From Paludibacteraceae bacterium (GTDB lineage: Bacteria; Bacteroidota; Bacteroidia; Bacteroidales; Paludibacteraceae): a stretch of 64,000 bases of DNA. The stretch is from assembly GCA_016285885.1 (NCBI GenBank), contig JAEERP010000001.1:806001-870000 (forward strand), given 5' to 3'. The notes beneath the pieces were generated by a model. That model had not been told where the DNA came from. It did not search any database and saw nothing but the letters and a program-made list of their open reading frames with translations. Position numbers and translations under genes: made by a program. This document shows positions 10,518-18,876 of this stretch, piece after piece; the first letter of the stretch is position 1, and the number at the start of each line of letters is the position of its first letter.

Positions 10518-10913
10518 TCAATCCCAATTCGCCTGACCGATCGTCTTTCCTTGCACCAATGTGTCACTCCACACATAATCATGGGAAATACTGATCACAC
10601 GGCATGAACGGATATGGGAATAACCTTTCTTCCGCATGTCATGAAGAAATGATCTAGCCAAATTATCTTGGAAATGTTCCTCTCCCCTACGGGAAGAACA
10701 ACCCACATAGATCGTATCCCCCACGACAGTAGTCATGTCCAGATAATATAATCCGGCCAAATTCTCCATGTAACTGCGTTCGTCCGCCAACTTCTCTTCC
10801 GGAGTCATCTCCGAATAGGGCTTCTGCACCGGCTTCGCTTCCTTTTTTGTGACATAAGCACAAGAAGAGAGCATTGCGACAACAGCAAAAACTAAAAACC
10901 GATTTCTCATCAC
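10518..10913 (-). CDS. Small lipoprotein of unknown function
   Basis: 131 residues. MMRNRFLVFAVVAMLSSC is a lipoprotein signal with the Cys at residue 18 (AYV follows). The mature part starts with a charged linker containing SEMTPEEKLADERSY, then a compact domain TTVVGDTIYVGCSSRRGEEHFQDNLARSFLHDMRKKGYSHIRSC with two Cys. No family recognised. The second ATG may be the real start. It is monocistronic, convergent with the gene at 9961. Confidence 0.6.
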   Translation of the reverse strand: MMRNRFLVFAVVAMLSSCAYVTKKEAKPVQKPYSEMTPEEKLADERSYMENLAGLYYLDMTTVVGDTIYVGCSSRRGEEHFQDNLARSFLHDMRKKGYSHIRSCRVISISHDYVWSDTLVQGKTIGQANWD

Positions 10914-11040
10914 AACATAAACATTTATACGTTACACATACGCGAAATTAGAAAAAATATCAAAACTTACAACAAAAATGGAATGTAATCATTCTAGATC
11001 TTACACCCAACATATACACACATAAAATAACAAAGAGTGA

Positions 11041-11072
11041 AAAAAGGGGCGAACATCCAATGCCCGCCCCCT
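11041..11072 (-). terminator. Terminator of the VDSAAA-repeat lipoprotein gene
   Basis: On the minus strand a GGGGCGGGC..GTTCGCCCC hairpin is followed by TTTTTT, 25 nt past the stop codon. Confidence 0.75.
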
Positions 11073-11096
11073 ATTCTTCTAACTATCTGCAGAAGA

Positions 11097-11330
11097 TTAT
11101 TCTACAACAGCAGCAACAGTAGCAGCAGCTGAATCTACAACAGCAGCAGCTGAATCTACAATAGCAGCAGCAGAATCTACAACAGCAGTAGCAGCTGAAT
11201 CAACAACAGCAACAGCGCTATCTACAACTTCTGCAGCGTCTTGAACTGCGTTCTGAGTGTTAGCTGAATCATTGCAAGATGCAAATGCGAAAGCAGCTAC
11301 AACAGCGAAAAATAAAACTACTTTTTTCAT
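11097..11330 (-). CDS. Small lipoprotein with VDSAAA-type tandem repeats
   Basis: 77 residues from MKKVVLFFAVVAAFAFASC; the ORF track starts ten codons earlier, without signal-peptide character. After the lipobox Cys and a short polar stretch, the mature protein is almost only repeats of the form AVVDSAAA (about five copies from residue ~35 to the end) and ends AAVVE. The 7-8-residue spacing with Val and Asp at fixed positions suggests an amphipathic helix lying on a membrane or a coiled assembly, loosely like Lpp. It has its own promoter-like TAACTTTG and a strong terminator, so it is probably abundant. I know no named family for it. Confidence 0.65.
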   Translation of the reverse strand: MKKVVLFFAVVAAFAFASCNDSANTQNAVQDAAEVVDSAVAVVDSAATAVVDSAAAIVDSAAAVVDSAAATVAAVVE

Positions 11331-11736
11331 TTTTTTATTTATTAAATAATTAAACAACGTTTTCTCAATGTTTTTCTTCAGATTCGTTTATTTCCCATAT
11401 CTAAAGACACCGCAAAGTTATATATTTTTTTTTACAACAATTCAATAAGCATAATATTTTTTTCTAATGGTATAAAAAAAGTTAAAATATAACGTATATA
11501 ACTAAAAATCAACCCAATATACATATCATCACCACCGAATACACATCTATAAAACGTAAAAAAATAGACACGAATCACCCCTTTGACATGAAAAAATCTT
11601 CAGTAAGAAGCTAAATATTAGAAATTCTCCCCCCCTGACATCATGGGATGGCGCCACTTCAAAAAGGAATAAATAATGTAATTGTTCGCTATTTTAGTAT
11701 TATCTTTGTCCCACCAAGAAATATCAGACAGAAAGA
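11331..11736. other. AT-rich intergenic region with divergent promoters
   Basis: No gene seen. Minus-strand TAACTTTG (11413-11420) with TTGTTG about 17 bp upstream should drive the repeat lipoprotein. Plus-strand TATCTTTG (11701-11708) should drive the gene at 11737. The 280 bp between them is AT-rich without clear repeats. Confidence 0.5.
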
Positions 11737-12714
11737 ATGAGGACCGTATTAATTAGCCTATATATAGTGCTGTTCGTCAGCAACGCCATCGCACAAAGCA
11801 ACGAAATGGATTCCCTTAAGACGGAAAGCACGCCCAACACAACACAAGTAGACTCGCTCACGACGGAAAGCACCCCCTCTCCCACTCCAACGAATACATT
11901 CACAACGGAGAGTGCGGCCGCCCCAACCCAGGCAAACACCTCCACAACGGATCAAGGGTATCAAACAGAACTAACGCTGTCATCCGAGCAAACAAAGGAG
12001 AGAAGCGACACCTCCCAATACCTCACCATCTTCGAGAAGGCCTACTACAAACTCAAGGAAAGCAAATTCGCAGAGTTCATAGGCACCAACCATTGGGGAG
12101 GATTCGGCGGATTCGGTCCCGCCAACGTCCACTTCGAACGCTATGATCTATACCAACATGCGGTCTGCAACGTGCGACTCGGAATCGTGGCCGACCACGA
12201 CATGGATATGATCAACGAGAACCTATTCGTGGAGACGGGTTTCGAACTGCAAAGAAAAGGTTACCAACGTTTCTTCGACGAGCATGCGGATTCACTCCAC
12301 GTCACCTATAAGGAGAAGACCAACCTCTATTATATGGTCATCCCCACCACCGCCAGCTATCGGTTCGAGTTCAGGGGATTTGAGTTCACCCCGATGATCG
12401 GTCCCTACTACGCCTTCGCTCTGGGTGGCAGATTCAGATACAAACGGGAGACAAACGATAGAGGAGAATACATCGTGCAGGCCAAGAAATACTCCATGTT
12501 CGGAGACAAGACAGGCACCGACCGGCTCTACGACACACGCAGATTCGACCTCGGTCTACGCATAGCCGTAGGCATACAATACTTCAAGAACATGAGAAGT
12601 TCCATGGGTTACGACTGGGGATTCATAGACATCATAAAAAATGATTTCCGTGGGGAGAAATACAAAAGTAAAAACGGAGTGTTTTACCTCTCCCACACCT
12701 ATTTTTTCCATTGA
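11737..12714 (+). CDS. Outer-membrane beta-barrel candidate with Thr/Ser/Pro-rich repeat linker
   Basis: 325 residues. Signal peptide MRTVLISLYIVLFVSNAIAQ. Residues ~25-75 are a low-complexity linker with three copies of a 14-residue unit starting at TTES/KTES (TESTPNTTQVDSLT, TESTPSPTPTNTFT, TESAAAPTQANTST). From ~110 the sequence alternates polar and aromatic residues (GGFGGFGPANVHFERYDLY, YRFEFRGFEFTPMIGPYYAFALGGRFRY) and ends SHTYFFH, consistent with an eight- to ten-stranded PorT/OMP_b-brl type barrel. Function unknown. It precedes the GH9 gene by 57 nt. Confidence 0.65.
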   Translation: MRTVLISLYIVLFVSNAIAQSNEMDSLKTESTPNTTQVDSLTTESTPSPTPTNTFTTESAAAPTQANTSTTDQGYQTELTLSSEQTKERSDTSQYLTIFEKAYYKLKESKFAEFIGTNHWGGFGGFGPANVHFERYDLYQHAVCNVRLGIVADHDMDMINENLFVETGFELQRKGYQRFFDEHADSLHVTYKEKTNLYYMVIPTTASYRFEFRGFEFTPMIGPYYAFALGGRFRYKRETNDRGEYIVQAKKYSMFGDKTGTDRLYDTRRFDLGLRIAVGIQYFKNMRSSMGYDWGFIDIIKNDFRGEKYKSKNGVFYLSHTYFFH

Positions 12715-12771
12715 TAACCCAATTCCGCAAAGGACAAAAAGATTTAAAGTATAAATGAAAATTCCACATGT

Positions 12772-14481
12772 ATGAAAAATTTATTAAAAGGATTAACGAT
12801 TCTGCTGGTAGCATCCGCGACAACAGGCGAAATTTACTCGCAGAAATTCATTCGAGTAAACCAAATCGGATATCTGGTCAACGCACCTAAGTACGCGCAG
12901 GTCGGAAGCATAAACGCATACCGGTTCGAGCTCAAGGACGCAAGGACAGAGGAGGTCGTATTCAAGGGCAGCCTACCCGAGGGGAAACGATGGAACCAAT
13001 CGAGAGAGGTGACGCAATTCGCCGACTTCTCCGCCTTCCAGACACCCGGCAGATACTTCGTGGAAGTGAATGGAGAGCGTTCACACCCTTTCGAAATCGG
13101 TGACGGGTCCATCTACAAGGAGTTCTCCGTCTGGACAATCAAGGCATTCTACCTTTGGAGAGCCTCCATCGACATAGAATCCAGATACGCCACATTCAAA
13201 GGCATCGACTATGCCAGGCCATTAGGGCACCCCGACGAGGAGGTCTTCATCCACAACTCAGCAAGCAGCGAGACAAGGAAAGCAGAATCGACCATATCCT
13301 CGCCCAAGGGATGGTACGATGCGGGCGACTACAATAAATACGTGGTCAACGCAGGCATTACGCTCCATCATCTCTTCCTCGCCTACGAGATGTCCCCGAA
13401 CTACTTTCAGGACATGAACCTGAACATCCCCGAAAGCGACAATTCGCTACCCGACCTGTTGGACGAAATCAAATGGGAGACGGACTGGCTCTTCACCATG
13501 CAGGATCCAACCGACGGAGGCATCTACCACAAACTGACGACAAAGAAATTCTGCGACATCTCCACACAACCCGCCAACGACAAACAAGACCGCTTCGTCG
13601 TAGAGAAATCCACCTCAGCCGCCCTCTGCTTCGCCGCAGTGATGTCCATGGCGTCACGCGTGTTCAAGAAATACGACGAGCCATACGCCAACGCAGCGCT
13701 GGAAGCGGCCCGCAAAGCGTGGGATTGGGCGGAGAAGAATCCGGAAAGATTCTACAACAACCCCTCCGACATCAAGACAGGAACCTATGGCGACAACAAC
13801 TTCTCCGACGAATTCTTCTGGGCAGCCTCCGAGTTGCTCATCACGACAGGAGAAAAGAAATACTACCAAAAACTGGATTTCTTCCGCCAATTCGAGACAC
13901 CAAGATGGAACGCATGCAACTCATTGGCCCTCATGTCCATGATATGGCACCTACACGAACTACCTAATTTTGTGGACACCCAACTCATCCATAGGAAGTT
14001 CTTCACCCTTGCGGAGCTAATTTACAACGGATACAAATACTCGCCAGGAAGGTTGTCGCTCAAATCATTCATTTGGGGATGCAACGGAGAGATCGCGACC
14101 AACGGAGCTATCCTCGGGTTGGCTTACAAAATATCCCAAGACCCTAAATACAAAGATGGCATGTCGAGCCAATTCGACTACCTCCTAGGCATGAACCCAA
14201 CCGACTACTGCTTCATCTCGGGCTTCGGGACAAAATATCCTAAGCACATACACGACCGACGCTCCTTCAGCGACGGTATCGAGGAACCATTGCCCGGCTA
14301 CCTCTGCGGAGGCGCCAACCCGAACCAGACGTCAGACTGCGGCAGAAGCAACTACCCCTCCTTGGCACCAGCCAGATGCTATTTGGATGAGGATTGCAGC
14401 TACTCAACCAATGAGATAGCCATCAACTGGAACGCACCACTTGTACTACTGACTAGCATAATACTAAATACATACGAATGA
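12772..14481 (+). CDS. Glycoside hydrolase family 9 (endoglucanase-type) with N-terminal Ig-like domain
   Basis: Secreted beta-glucanase-type enzyme, inverting mechanism. Signal peptide MKNLLKGLTILLVASATTGEIYS; cellulase N-terminal Ig-like domain at about residues 24-110 (FIRVNQIGYLVNAPKYAQV); GH9 (alpha/alpha)6 catalytic domain to the end. GWYDAGDYNKYVVNAG holds the catalytic Asp pair and DCSYSTNEIAINWNAPLV the general-acid Glu. 569 residues, complete. There is no carbohydrate-binding module, no type IX tail and no SusC/D gene nearby, so this is not a typical polysaccharide-utilisation locus. Substrate may be cellulose, mixed-linkage glucan or xyloglucan; sequence alone does not decide. It overlaps the next gene by 4 nt. 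Confidence 0.92.
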   Translation: MKNLLKGLTILLVASATTGEIYSQKFIRVNQIGYLVNAPKYAQVGSINAYRFELKDARTEEVVFKGSLPEGKRWNQSREVTQFADFSAFQTPGRYFVEVNGERSHPFEIGDGSIYKEFSVWTIKAFYLWRASIDIESRYATFKGIDYARPLGHPDEEVFIHNSASSETRKAESTISSPKGWYDAGDYNKYVVNAGITLHHLFLAYEMSPNYFQDMNLNIPESDNSLPDLLDEIKWETDWLFTMQDPTDGGIYHKLTTKKFCDISTQPANDKQDRFVVEKSTSAALCFAAVMSMASRVFKKYDEPYANAALEAARKAWDWAEKNPERFYNNPSDIKTGTYGDNNFSDEFFWAASELLITTGEKKYYQKLDFFRQFETPRWNACNSLALMSMIWHLHELPNFVDTQLIHRKFFTLAELIYNGYKYSPGRLSLKSFIWGCNGEIATNGAILGLAYKISQDPKYKDGMSSQFDYLLGMNPTDYCFISGFGTKYPKHIHDRRSFSDGIEEPLPGYLCGGANPNQTSDCGRSNYPSLAPARCYLDEDCSYSTNEIAINWNAPLVLLTSIILNTYE

Positions 14482-15017
14482 GAAAGTTAGAGATAACAGA
14501 ACTACATAGGATCACGGCCGAGGAATTCAAGGCCGCCAAAAAGATTCCACTCGTGGTCATACTCGACAACGTTAGGAGCTTACACAACGTAGGATCGGTC
14601 TTCAGAACCTCCGATGCCTTCTTGGTGGAAAAGATCTGCCTCTGTGGCATCACCTCCACACCACCCCAGCCAGAAATCCACAAGACCGCGCTGGGGGCGG
14701 AATTCTCCGTGGACTGGCAATACTACGAGAAGACGCAAGATGCCGTGACAGAATACAAGGAGAAAGGATACCACATCTTCTCCATCGAGCAAGTGGAAAA
14801 GAGCATCCAACTGCCCGACCTGCAATTGGCCCCCGACGGTAAATATGTCGTAATTCTCGGCAACGAAGTGAAAGGTGTACAACAGGAAGTCGTTGACATG
14901 TCGGACGATAGCATAGAAATTCCACAATACGGAACCAAACATTCCCTGAATGTCTCCGTCACCTCCGGTATCATCATTTGGAACTTCTTCGAAAAAATGC
15001 AAAAAAATTTCAAATAA
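14478..15017 (+). CDS. TrmH/SpoU-family RNA 2'-O-methyltransferase
   Basis: SPOUT-fold methyltransferase that uses SAM to methylate a ribose 2'-hydroxyl in tRNA or rRNA. Motif 1 is LDNVRSLHNVGSVFRTSDAF, motif 2 VVILGNEVKGVQQEVVD and motif 3 IEIPQYGTKHSLNVSVTSGI; the last gives the trefoil knot. 179 residues is the short form without the extra N-terminal substrate-binding domain. The ATG overlaps the stop of the GH9 gene (ATGA), so the two are translationally coupled although their jobs are unrelated. Exact RNA target unknown. Confidence 0.9.
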   Translation: MRKLEITELHRITAEEFKAAKKIPLVVILDNVRSLHNVGSVFRTSDAFLVEKICLCGITSTPPQPEIHKTALGAEFSVDWQYYEKTQDAVTEYKEKGYHIFSIEQVEKSIQLPDLQLAPDGKYVVILGNEVKGVQQEVVDMSDDSIEIPQYGTKHSLNVSVTSGIIIWNFFEKMQKNFK

Positions 15018-15020
15018 ACG

Positions 15021-15051
15021 CTTGCACTTTCGGAAATAAGCATTACCTTTG
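15021..15051 (+). promoter_or_regulatory. Promoter of tRNA-Arg(ACG)
   Basis: CTTG (15021-15024), 20 bp to TACCTTTG (15044-15051), counted as TTG-N19-TACCTTTG; an exact -7 match 38 nt before the tRNA. Confidence 0.65.
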
Positions 15052-15089
15052 CACCGCATTTGAGAAACAAAGGCACCTAATTGGGGAAT

Positions 15090-15163
15090 GGCCCCGTAGC
15101 TCAACTGTATAGAGCATTTGACTACGGATCAAAAGGTTGTGGGTTAGAATCCCGCCGGGGTCA
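15090..15163 (+). tRNA. tRNA-Arg (anticodon ACG) with unusual U19-A56
   Basis: Acceptor GGCCCCG/CGGGGTC, D-arm GCTC..GAGC, anticodon stem TTTGA/TCAAA with loop CTACGGA (ACG), T-stem GTGGG/CCCGC, discriminator A. All stems pair, and A15-T48 covary as expected. The D-loop reads AACTGTATA and the T-loop TTAGAAT, so the nearly invariant tertiary pair G19-C56 is replaced by T19-A56, a compensated change. CCA is not encoded (CAA follows), unlike the other tRNA here. It has a promoter and a long terminator hairpin, so it looks expressed rather than dead. Confidence 0.85.
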
Positions 15164-15167
15164 CAAG

Positions 15168-15207
15168 AAATTGGAAATCAAGCACATACGCTTGGTTTCC
15201 AATTTTT
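15168..15207 (+). terminator. Terminator of tRNA-Arg(ACG)
   Basis: AAATTGGAAATCAAGC pairs with GCTTGGTTTCCAATTT (16 bp, one GU) around a 6-nt loop, followed by TTG and TTTT. Confidence 0.85.
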
Positions 15208-15416
15208 GTTTTATTACGGGGAGAGGAACGACAACCACCCTATCGAAATGAAGGGAATCGTAGCGGGACAAGTCTTACTCCCTATGTGGATCCGCAGCAA
15301 CTCAACCCACTCAGCCGAAATCCCCACTCAAAAAAATCCACATCAAAACTTATTTTTTAGTCTAATATTCAAAAAAGATTATTATTTTTGCCGTTGACTC
15401 GCAAAAAAAAATAAAC

Positions 15417-16676
15417 ATGGAACTAAAACTGAACAAATTCATCTTGTCCATATTGTCCATTGTCACCATATTATTCATCCTGCATGGATGCGATAAAGGT
15501 ATCACTATAACCATGTATCACGAGATCAACCCAGGTTTTCTACAAAGAGGCAAAACGGATAGCGATGGACAAAAGCAAGGCACCTTCTTCGCCCAAGGGA
15601 GCGACAGCTTCAAAATCGACACCTACAAGGACAACGTGCTCAACGGGTACTTCTGCCACTACGACATAGAAGGCAATATCACCGAAGAAGGTTTTTACAA
15701 AAATGGCGCATTGGATAGTCTTTATCTAGAATACCATCCGGGTTCTGGACTGAAATCCAAATGTAACTACGCCATGGGTAAAAGGCATGGCGTCTACTAC
15801 GAATACTACCCCAACCACACCCTCAAAGGAGAGGGCAATTATGTATTGGGCAAGAAAGAGGGTGAATTCATTGAATACGACAAACTCATGAACGTGGTAT
15901 ACCGAGGCATGTTCCACAGCGACACGCTCATAGGAGAAGAAGTAGAATATTACCCCAACGGAATCGTGAAATCAATCAGAAGCGGGAAATACAAAGACTT
16001 CAAGGAGTTCGACTCCATCGGCCGCATCGTCAGCTACAGCATTGAAAGGGACGGAGTGGTTTCCAAAACGGAGTTTCCTCCCAAACCACAAAGAGATGAC
16101 ATCATCAACAACTCCGAGCTCATTGTGGACGAAGTATATTCCAACTACTACGAAATCCGGAACGGGAAGGAACTATTGTGGACCGGACGAAGCGTCTCAC
16201 TTGTCGACGACGTGATCAATATCTCCTTCAACGGTGGATACACAACCGAAAACGAGCCGATTCTTTGCAAAGAGACTCATTTCCAAATTCTGAACGGAGA
16301 ACTTGTGAAGGGAGAATATTTCGGAGAGGACAACAAACCTTTGGACTACTATCTCTTCGATGTGAACAAATTTAGGCACGTCAATCCGAAAGACGATTTC
16401 GCAGGCATCAGTTCCGCCACACTGCCTATCGCCAAGGACACAACCATCCAATATGGTCCTTATCATATCACGGTGCACTCCCAACGTGAACGCATACCAG
16501 GCACTGGCTTCAACCCTATCACCATCCAATACAAGGGGGGAGACTTGGAGTTGAAGGAGTTGTATGACGTGACGCTCTTCTCCTATGACGGAGACCATGA
16601 CGGGGAGAATGAGCTCTACATCATCTCCAGCACAAAAACATACGGACACATTCAGATCCTTAGAGTTAGAGCATAA
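15417..16676 (+). CDS. Lipoprotein with MORN/YwqK-type repeats
   Basis: 419 residues. MELKLNKFILSILSIVTILFILHGC is a lipoprotein signal (Cys25). Residues ~50-210 hold about six repeats of the MORN_2 type, for example DIEGNITEEGFYKNGALDSLYLEY, MGKRHGVYYEYYPNHTLKGEGNY and EYYPNGIVKSIRSGKYKDF, which form a flat beta-sheet stack in the YwqK family. The C-terminal ~180 residues (from about 240) are a separate beta-rich domain ending in an acidic DGDHDGENELYI stretch, similar to a Ca-binding FG-GAP loop. Function unknown; YwqK-like proteins are sometimes antitoxins or immunity proteins but no toxin gene is adjacent. A -7 element TATTTTTG lies at 15383-15390. Confidence 0.75.
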   Translation: MELKLNKFILSILSIVTILFILHGCDKGITITMYHEINPGFLQRGKTDSDGQKQGTFFAQGSDSFKIDTYKDNVLNGYFCHYDIEGNITEEGFYKNGALDSLYLEYHPGSGLKSKCNYAMGKRHGVYYEYYPNHTLKGEGNYVLGKKEGEFIEYDKLMNVVYRGMFHSDTLIGEEVEYYPNGIVKSIRSGKYKDFKEFDSIGRIVSYSIERDGVVSKTEFPPKPQRDDIINNSELIVDEVYSNYYEIRNGKELLWTGRSVSLVDDVINISFNGGYTTENEPILCKETHFQILNGELVKGEYFGEDNKPLDYYLFDVNKFRHVNPKDDFAGISSATLPIAKDTTIQYGPYHITVHSQRERIPGTGFNPITIQYKGGDLELKELYDVTLFSYDGDHDGENELYIISSTKTYGHIQILRVRA

Positions 16677-16694
16677 GAACAACGTCAAAAGCCA

Positions 16695-16731
16695 TAAAAA
16701 AAGCCGTACGGAAACCGCACGGCTTTTTTCT
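16695..16731. terminator. Bidirectional terminator
   Basis: AAAAAAGCCGT pairs with ACGGCTTTTTT; it separates the convergent MORN lipoprotein gene and htpG. Confidence 0.85.
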
Positions 16732-16743
16732 ATGTTATATAGA

Positions 16744-18789
16744 TTACATCATATCAACGCTACGCTTGATGAATGCGCTGAGCGCCTCGCCCTTCAACAG
16801 GTTGTTGGAGAGAAGGGCCAAATCAACCAACTGACGCAATGACTTGCTCTCTGAAGCATATTTCGCATAAACATCCTTCTTCTCGTCACGCACCTTCTTG
16901 GTCTCATCATCCAGTTTCTTCACCTCCTCCTTTACAGGATCCGGCAAATCGGACTCTTTCTTATCACCCATCAAATCGGCACGTTTCTTGGAGAGTTCAT
17001 CCAATTTGGCGACCAAAGGATTCACCTTCTCGCCACATGCGGCCTCCTCGTCCTTCAACAAACGCGCAATCAGCGGATGAGCGGCATTCACCACCAAGTT
17101 GTAGGAGTCCGGCATATCACCGTAGAAGTTCATACCACTTTGCGTAGCGGACATCTCCTTCATACGACGCATGAACTCGTTCTGCATGATGTAAACCGGC
17201 AAATTGTCGGCGGAGAGGTTCTCGAAGGTGATCACGAAACTCTTCTTGTTATCGTTCGGAAGTTGGGAGTTGAACATGTCGATCAACGCATTCTGCGCCT
17301 CGCTCGGCAAATCCACCTTCTTGGCATCCTCCTTCATGATCAACTTATCGATCACGTCAGCGTCCACACGCGCATAACGCACCTTGCCCTCGGACTTCTG
17401 CTCCAAGCGGCTAATGAAGTGAGAATCGAGCATACCGTCCATCATCAGGACATCATAGCCCTTGCTCTTAGCCGCCTCGATATAAGCGTGCTGCGCCTCC
17501 CTGTCGGTAGCGTAGAGATAAACCAAGTTGCCGTCCTTATCCTTCTGGTTAGGCTCAATCAACGTTTTGTACTCCTCGAACGTGAAGTATTTGCCGTCCA
17601 CATTCTTCAGCAATGCGAAGCTCTCAGCACGCTCGGCGAACTTCTCGTCCGTCAGCATACCATAGACGATGAAGATCTTCAGATCATCCCATTTAGCCTC
17701 ATAATCAGGACGTTGTTGTTTGAAGATATCCTGCAGTCTGTCCGCCACCTTCTTGGTGATATGGCTGGAAATCTTCTTCACGTTGCTATCGCTCTGCAAA
17801 TAACTTCTGGAGACGTTCAACGGGATGTCCGGAGAATCGATGACACCATGCAACAACGTCAGGAAGTCAGGCACGATGCCTTCCACAGAATCGGTGACGA
17901 AGACCTGGTTGCAGTAGAGTTGGATCTTATTCTTCTGAACTTCGATATTATTCTTGATCTTAGGGAAATAGAGGATACCCGTCAGGTTGAACGGGAAGTC
18001 CACGTTCAGGTGGATATAGAACAACGGATCGTCCGCCATCGGATAGAGCTCACGGTAGAACTTCTGGTAATCCTCGTCCTTCAAGTCGGCTGGCTTGCGA
18101 GTCCAGGCAGGCGTCGTGTTGTTAATCACGTTCAACTCGCCCGTCTCAACCTGTTTGCCATCCTTCCACTCCTTCTTCTTGCCGAATGCGACAGGGACAG
18201 GAAGGAACTTGCAATACTTGTTCAGTAATTCCGTAATCTTATGATCCTCAAGGAATTCCTTATTCTCGTCATCGATATGCAGGACGATATCCGTACCACG
18301 GTCCGCCTTTTCGGCATCCTCCATCGTATACTCAGGGCTACCGTCGCAAGACCATTTCACAGCCTTCGCACCCTCTTTAAAAGATTTTGTGATGATGTCC
18401 ACACGTTTAGAGACCATGAACGAGGAGTAGAAACCGAGTCCGAAGTGGCCGATGATCGCGTTCGCGTCATTCTTGTACTTCTCGAGGAACTCCTCTGCGC
18501 CTGAAAAAGCGATTTGATTGATATACTTCTCGATCTCCTCCTCCGTCATACCGATACCACGGTCGGAGATAGTGAGCGTACCCTTATCCTTATCAATGTT
18601 GACGTTGACCGTCACATCGCCCAACTCACCCTTGAACTCGCCCACTGAGGCGAAGGTCTTCAGCTTCTGCGTCGCATCAACTGCGTTAGAAACCAACTCA
18701 CGGAGAAAAATCTCGTGGTCACTGTAAAGAAATTTTTTGATGACGGGGAAGATGTTATCCGTCGTTACCCCAATATTTCCTTTTTGCAT
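16744..18789 (-). CDS. htpG: Hsp90-family molecular chaperone HtpG
   Basis: Cytosolic ATP-dependent chaperone. The GHKL nucleotide-binding domain is at the N-terminus: FLRELVSNAVDATQKL (catalytic Glu and Asn), DRGIGMT and GHFGLGFYSSFMV. The middle domain includes LNVSRSYLQ with the ATP-contacting Arg, and the C-terminal dimerisation domain follows. 681 residues is typical for Bacteroidota. The C-terminus ends FIKRSVDMM with a charged insertion at about 600-650 (KKRADLMGDKKESDLPDPVKEEVKKLD). A 12-bp inverted repeat abuts the start codon (18789-18827) and may control translation or transcription. Monocistronic. Confidence 0.97.
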   Translation of the reverse strand: MQKGNIGVTTDNIFPVIKKFLYSDHEIFLRELVSNAVDATQKLKTFASVGEFKGELGDVTVNVNIDKDKGTLTISDRGIGMTEEEIEKYINQIAFSGAEEFLEKYKNDANAIIGHFGLGFYSSFMVSKRVDIITKSFKEGAKAVKWSCDGSPEYTMEDAEKADRGTDIVLHIDDENKEFLEDHKITELLNKYCKFLPVPVAFGKKKEWKDGKQVETGELNVINNTTPAWTRKPADLKDEDYQKFYRELYPMADDPLFYIHLNVDFPFNLTGILYFPKIKNNIEVQKNKIQLYCNQVFVTDSVEGIVPDFLTLLHGVIDSPDIPLNVSRSYLQSDSNVKKISSHITKKVADRLQDIFKQQRPDYEAKWDDLKIFIVYGMLTDEKFAERAESFALLKNVDGKYFTFEEYKTLIEPNQKDKDGNLVYLYATDREAQHAYIEAAKSKGYDVLMMDGMLDSHFISRLEQKSEGKVRYARVDADVIDKLIMKEDAKKVDLPSEAQNALIDMFNSQLPNDNKKSFVITFENLSADNLPVYIMQNEFMRRMKEMSATQSGMNFYGDMPDSYNLVVNAAHPLIARLLKDEEAACGEKVNPLVAKLDELSKKRADLMGDKKESDLPDPVKEEVKKLDDETKKVRDEKKDVYAKYASESKSLRQLVDLALLSNNLLKGEALSAFIKRSVDMM

Positions 18790-18827
18790 ACGTATATGTT
18801 TTTTAAATTATATTCAACATATACGTA
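18789..18827 (-). promoter_or_regulatory. 12-bp inverted repeat touching the htpG start codon
   Basis: TACGTATATGTT (18789-18800) and AACATATACGTA (18816-18827) are a perfect inverted repeat with a 15-nt AT-only-like spacer. In the mRNA the 3' arm ends on the A of the AUG. It is not CIRCE. Either an operator or an RNA hairpin that melts with heat. Confidence 0.6.
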
Positions 18828-18876
18828 AGACCAAAATCCGTGCCACACCGTTCTTTATGACAAAATGGCAGAAGAT

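Noticed and set aside
17077-18228. 383-codon plus-strand ORF antisense to htpG
   Set aside because: An antisense shadow of a conserved gene; residue composition rich in Ile, Leu, His and Arg, typical of a reverse-frame read.
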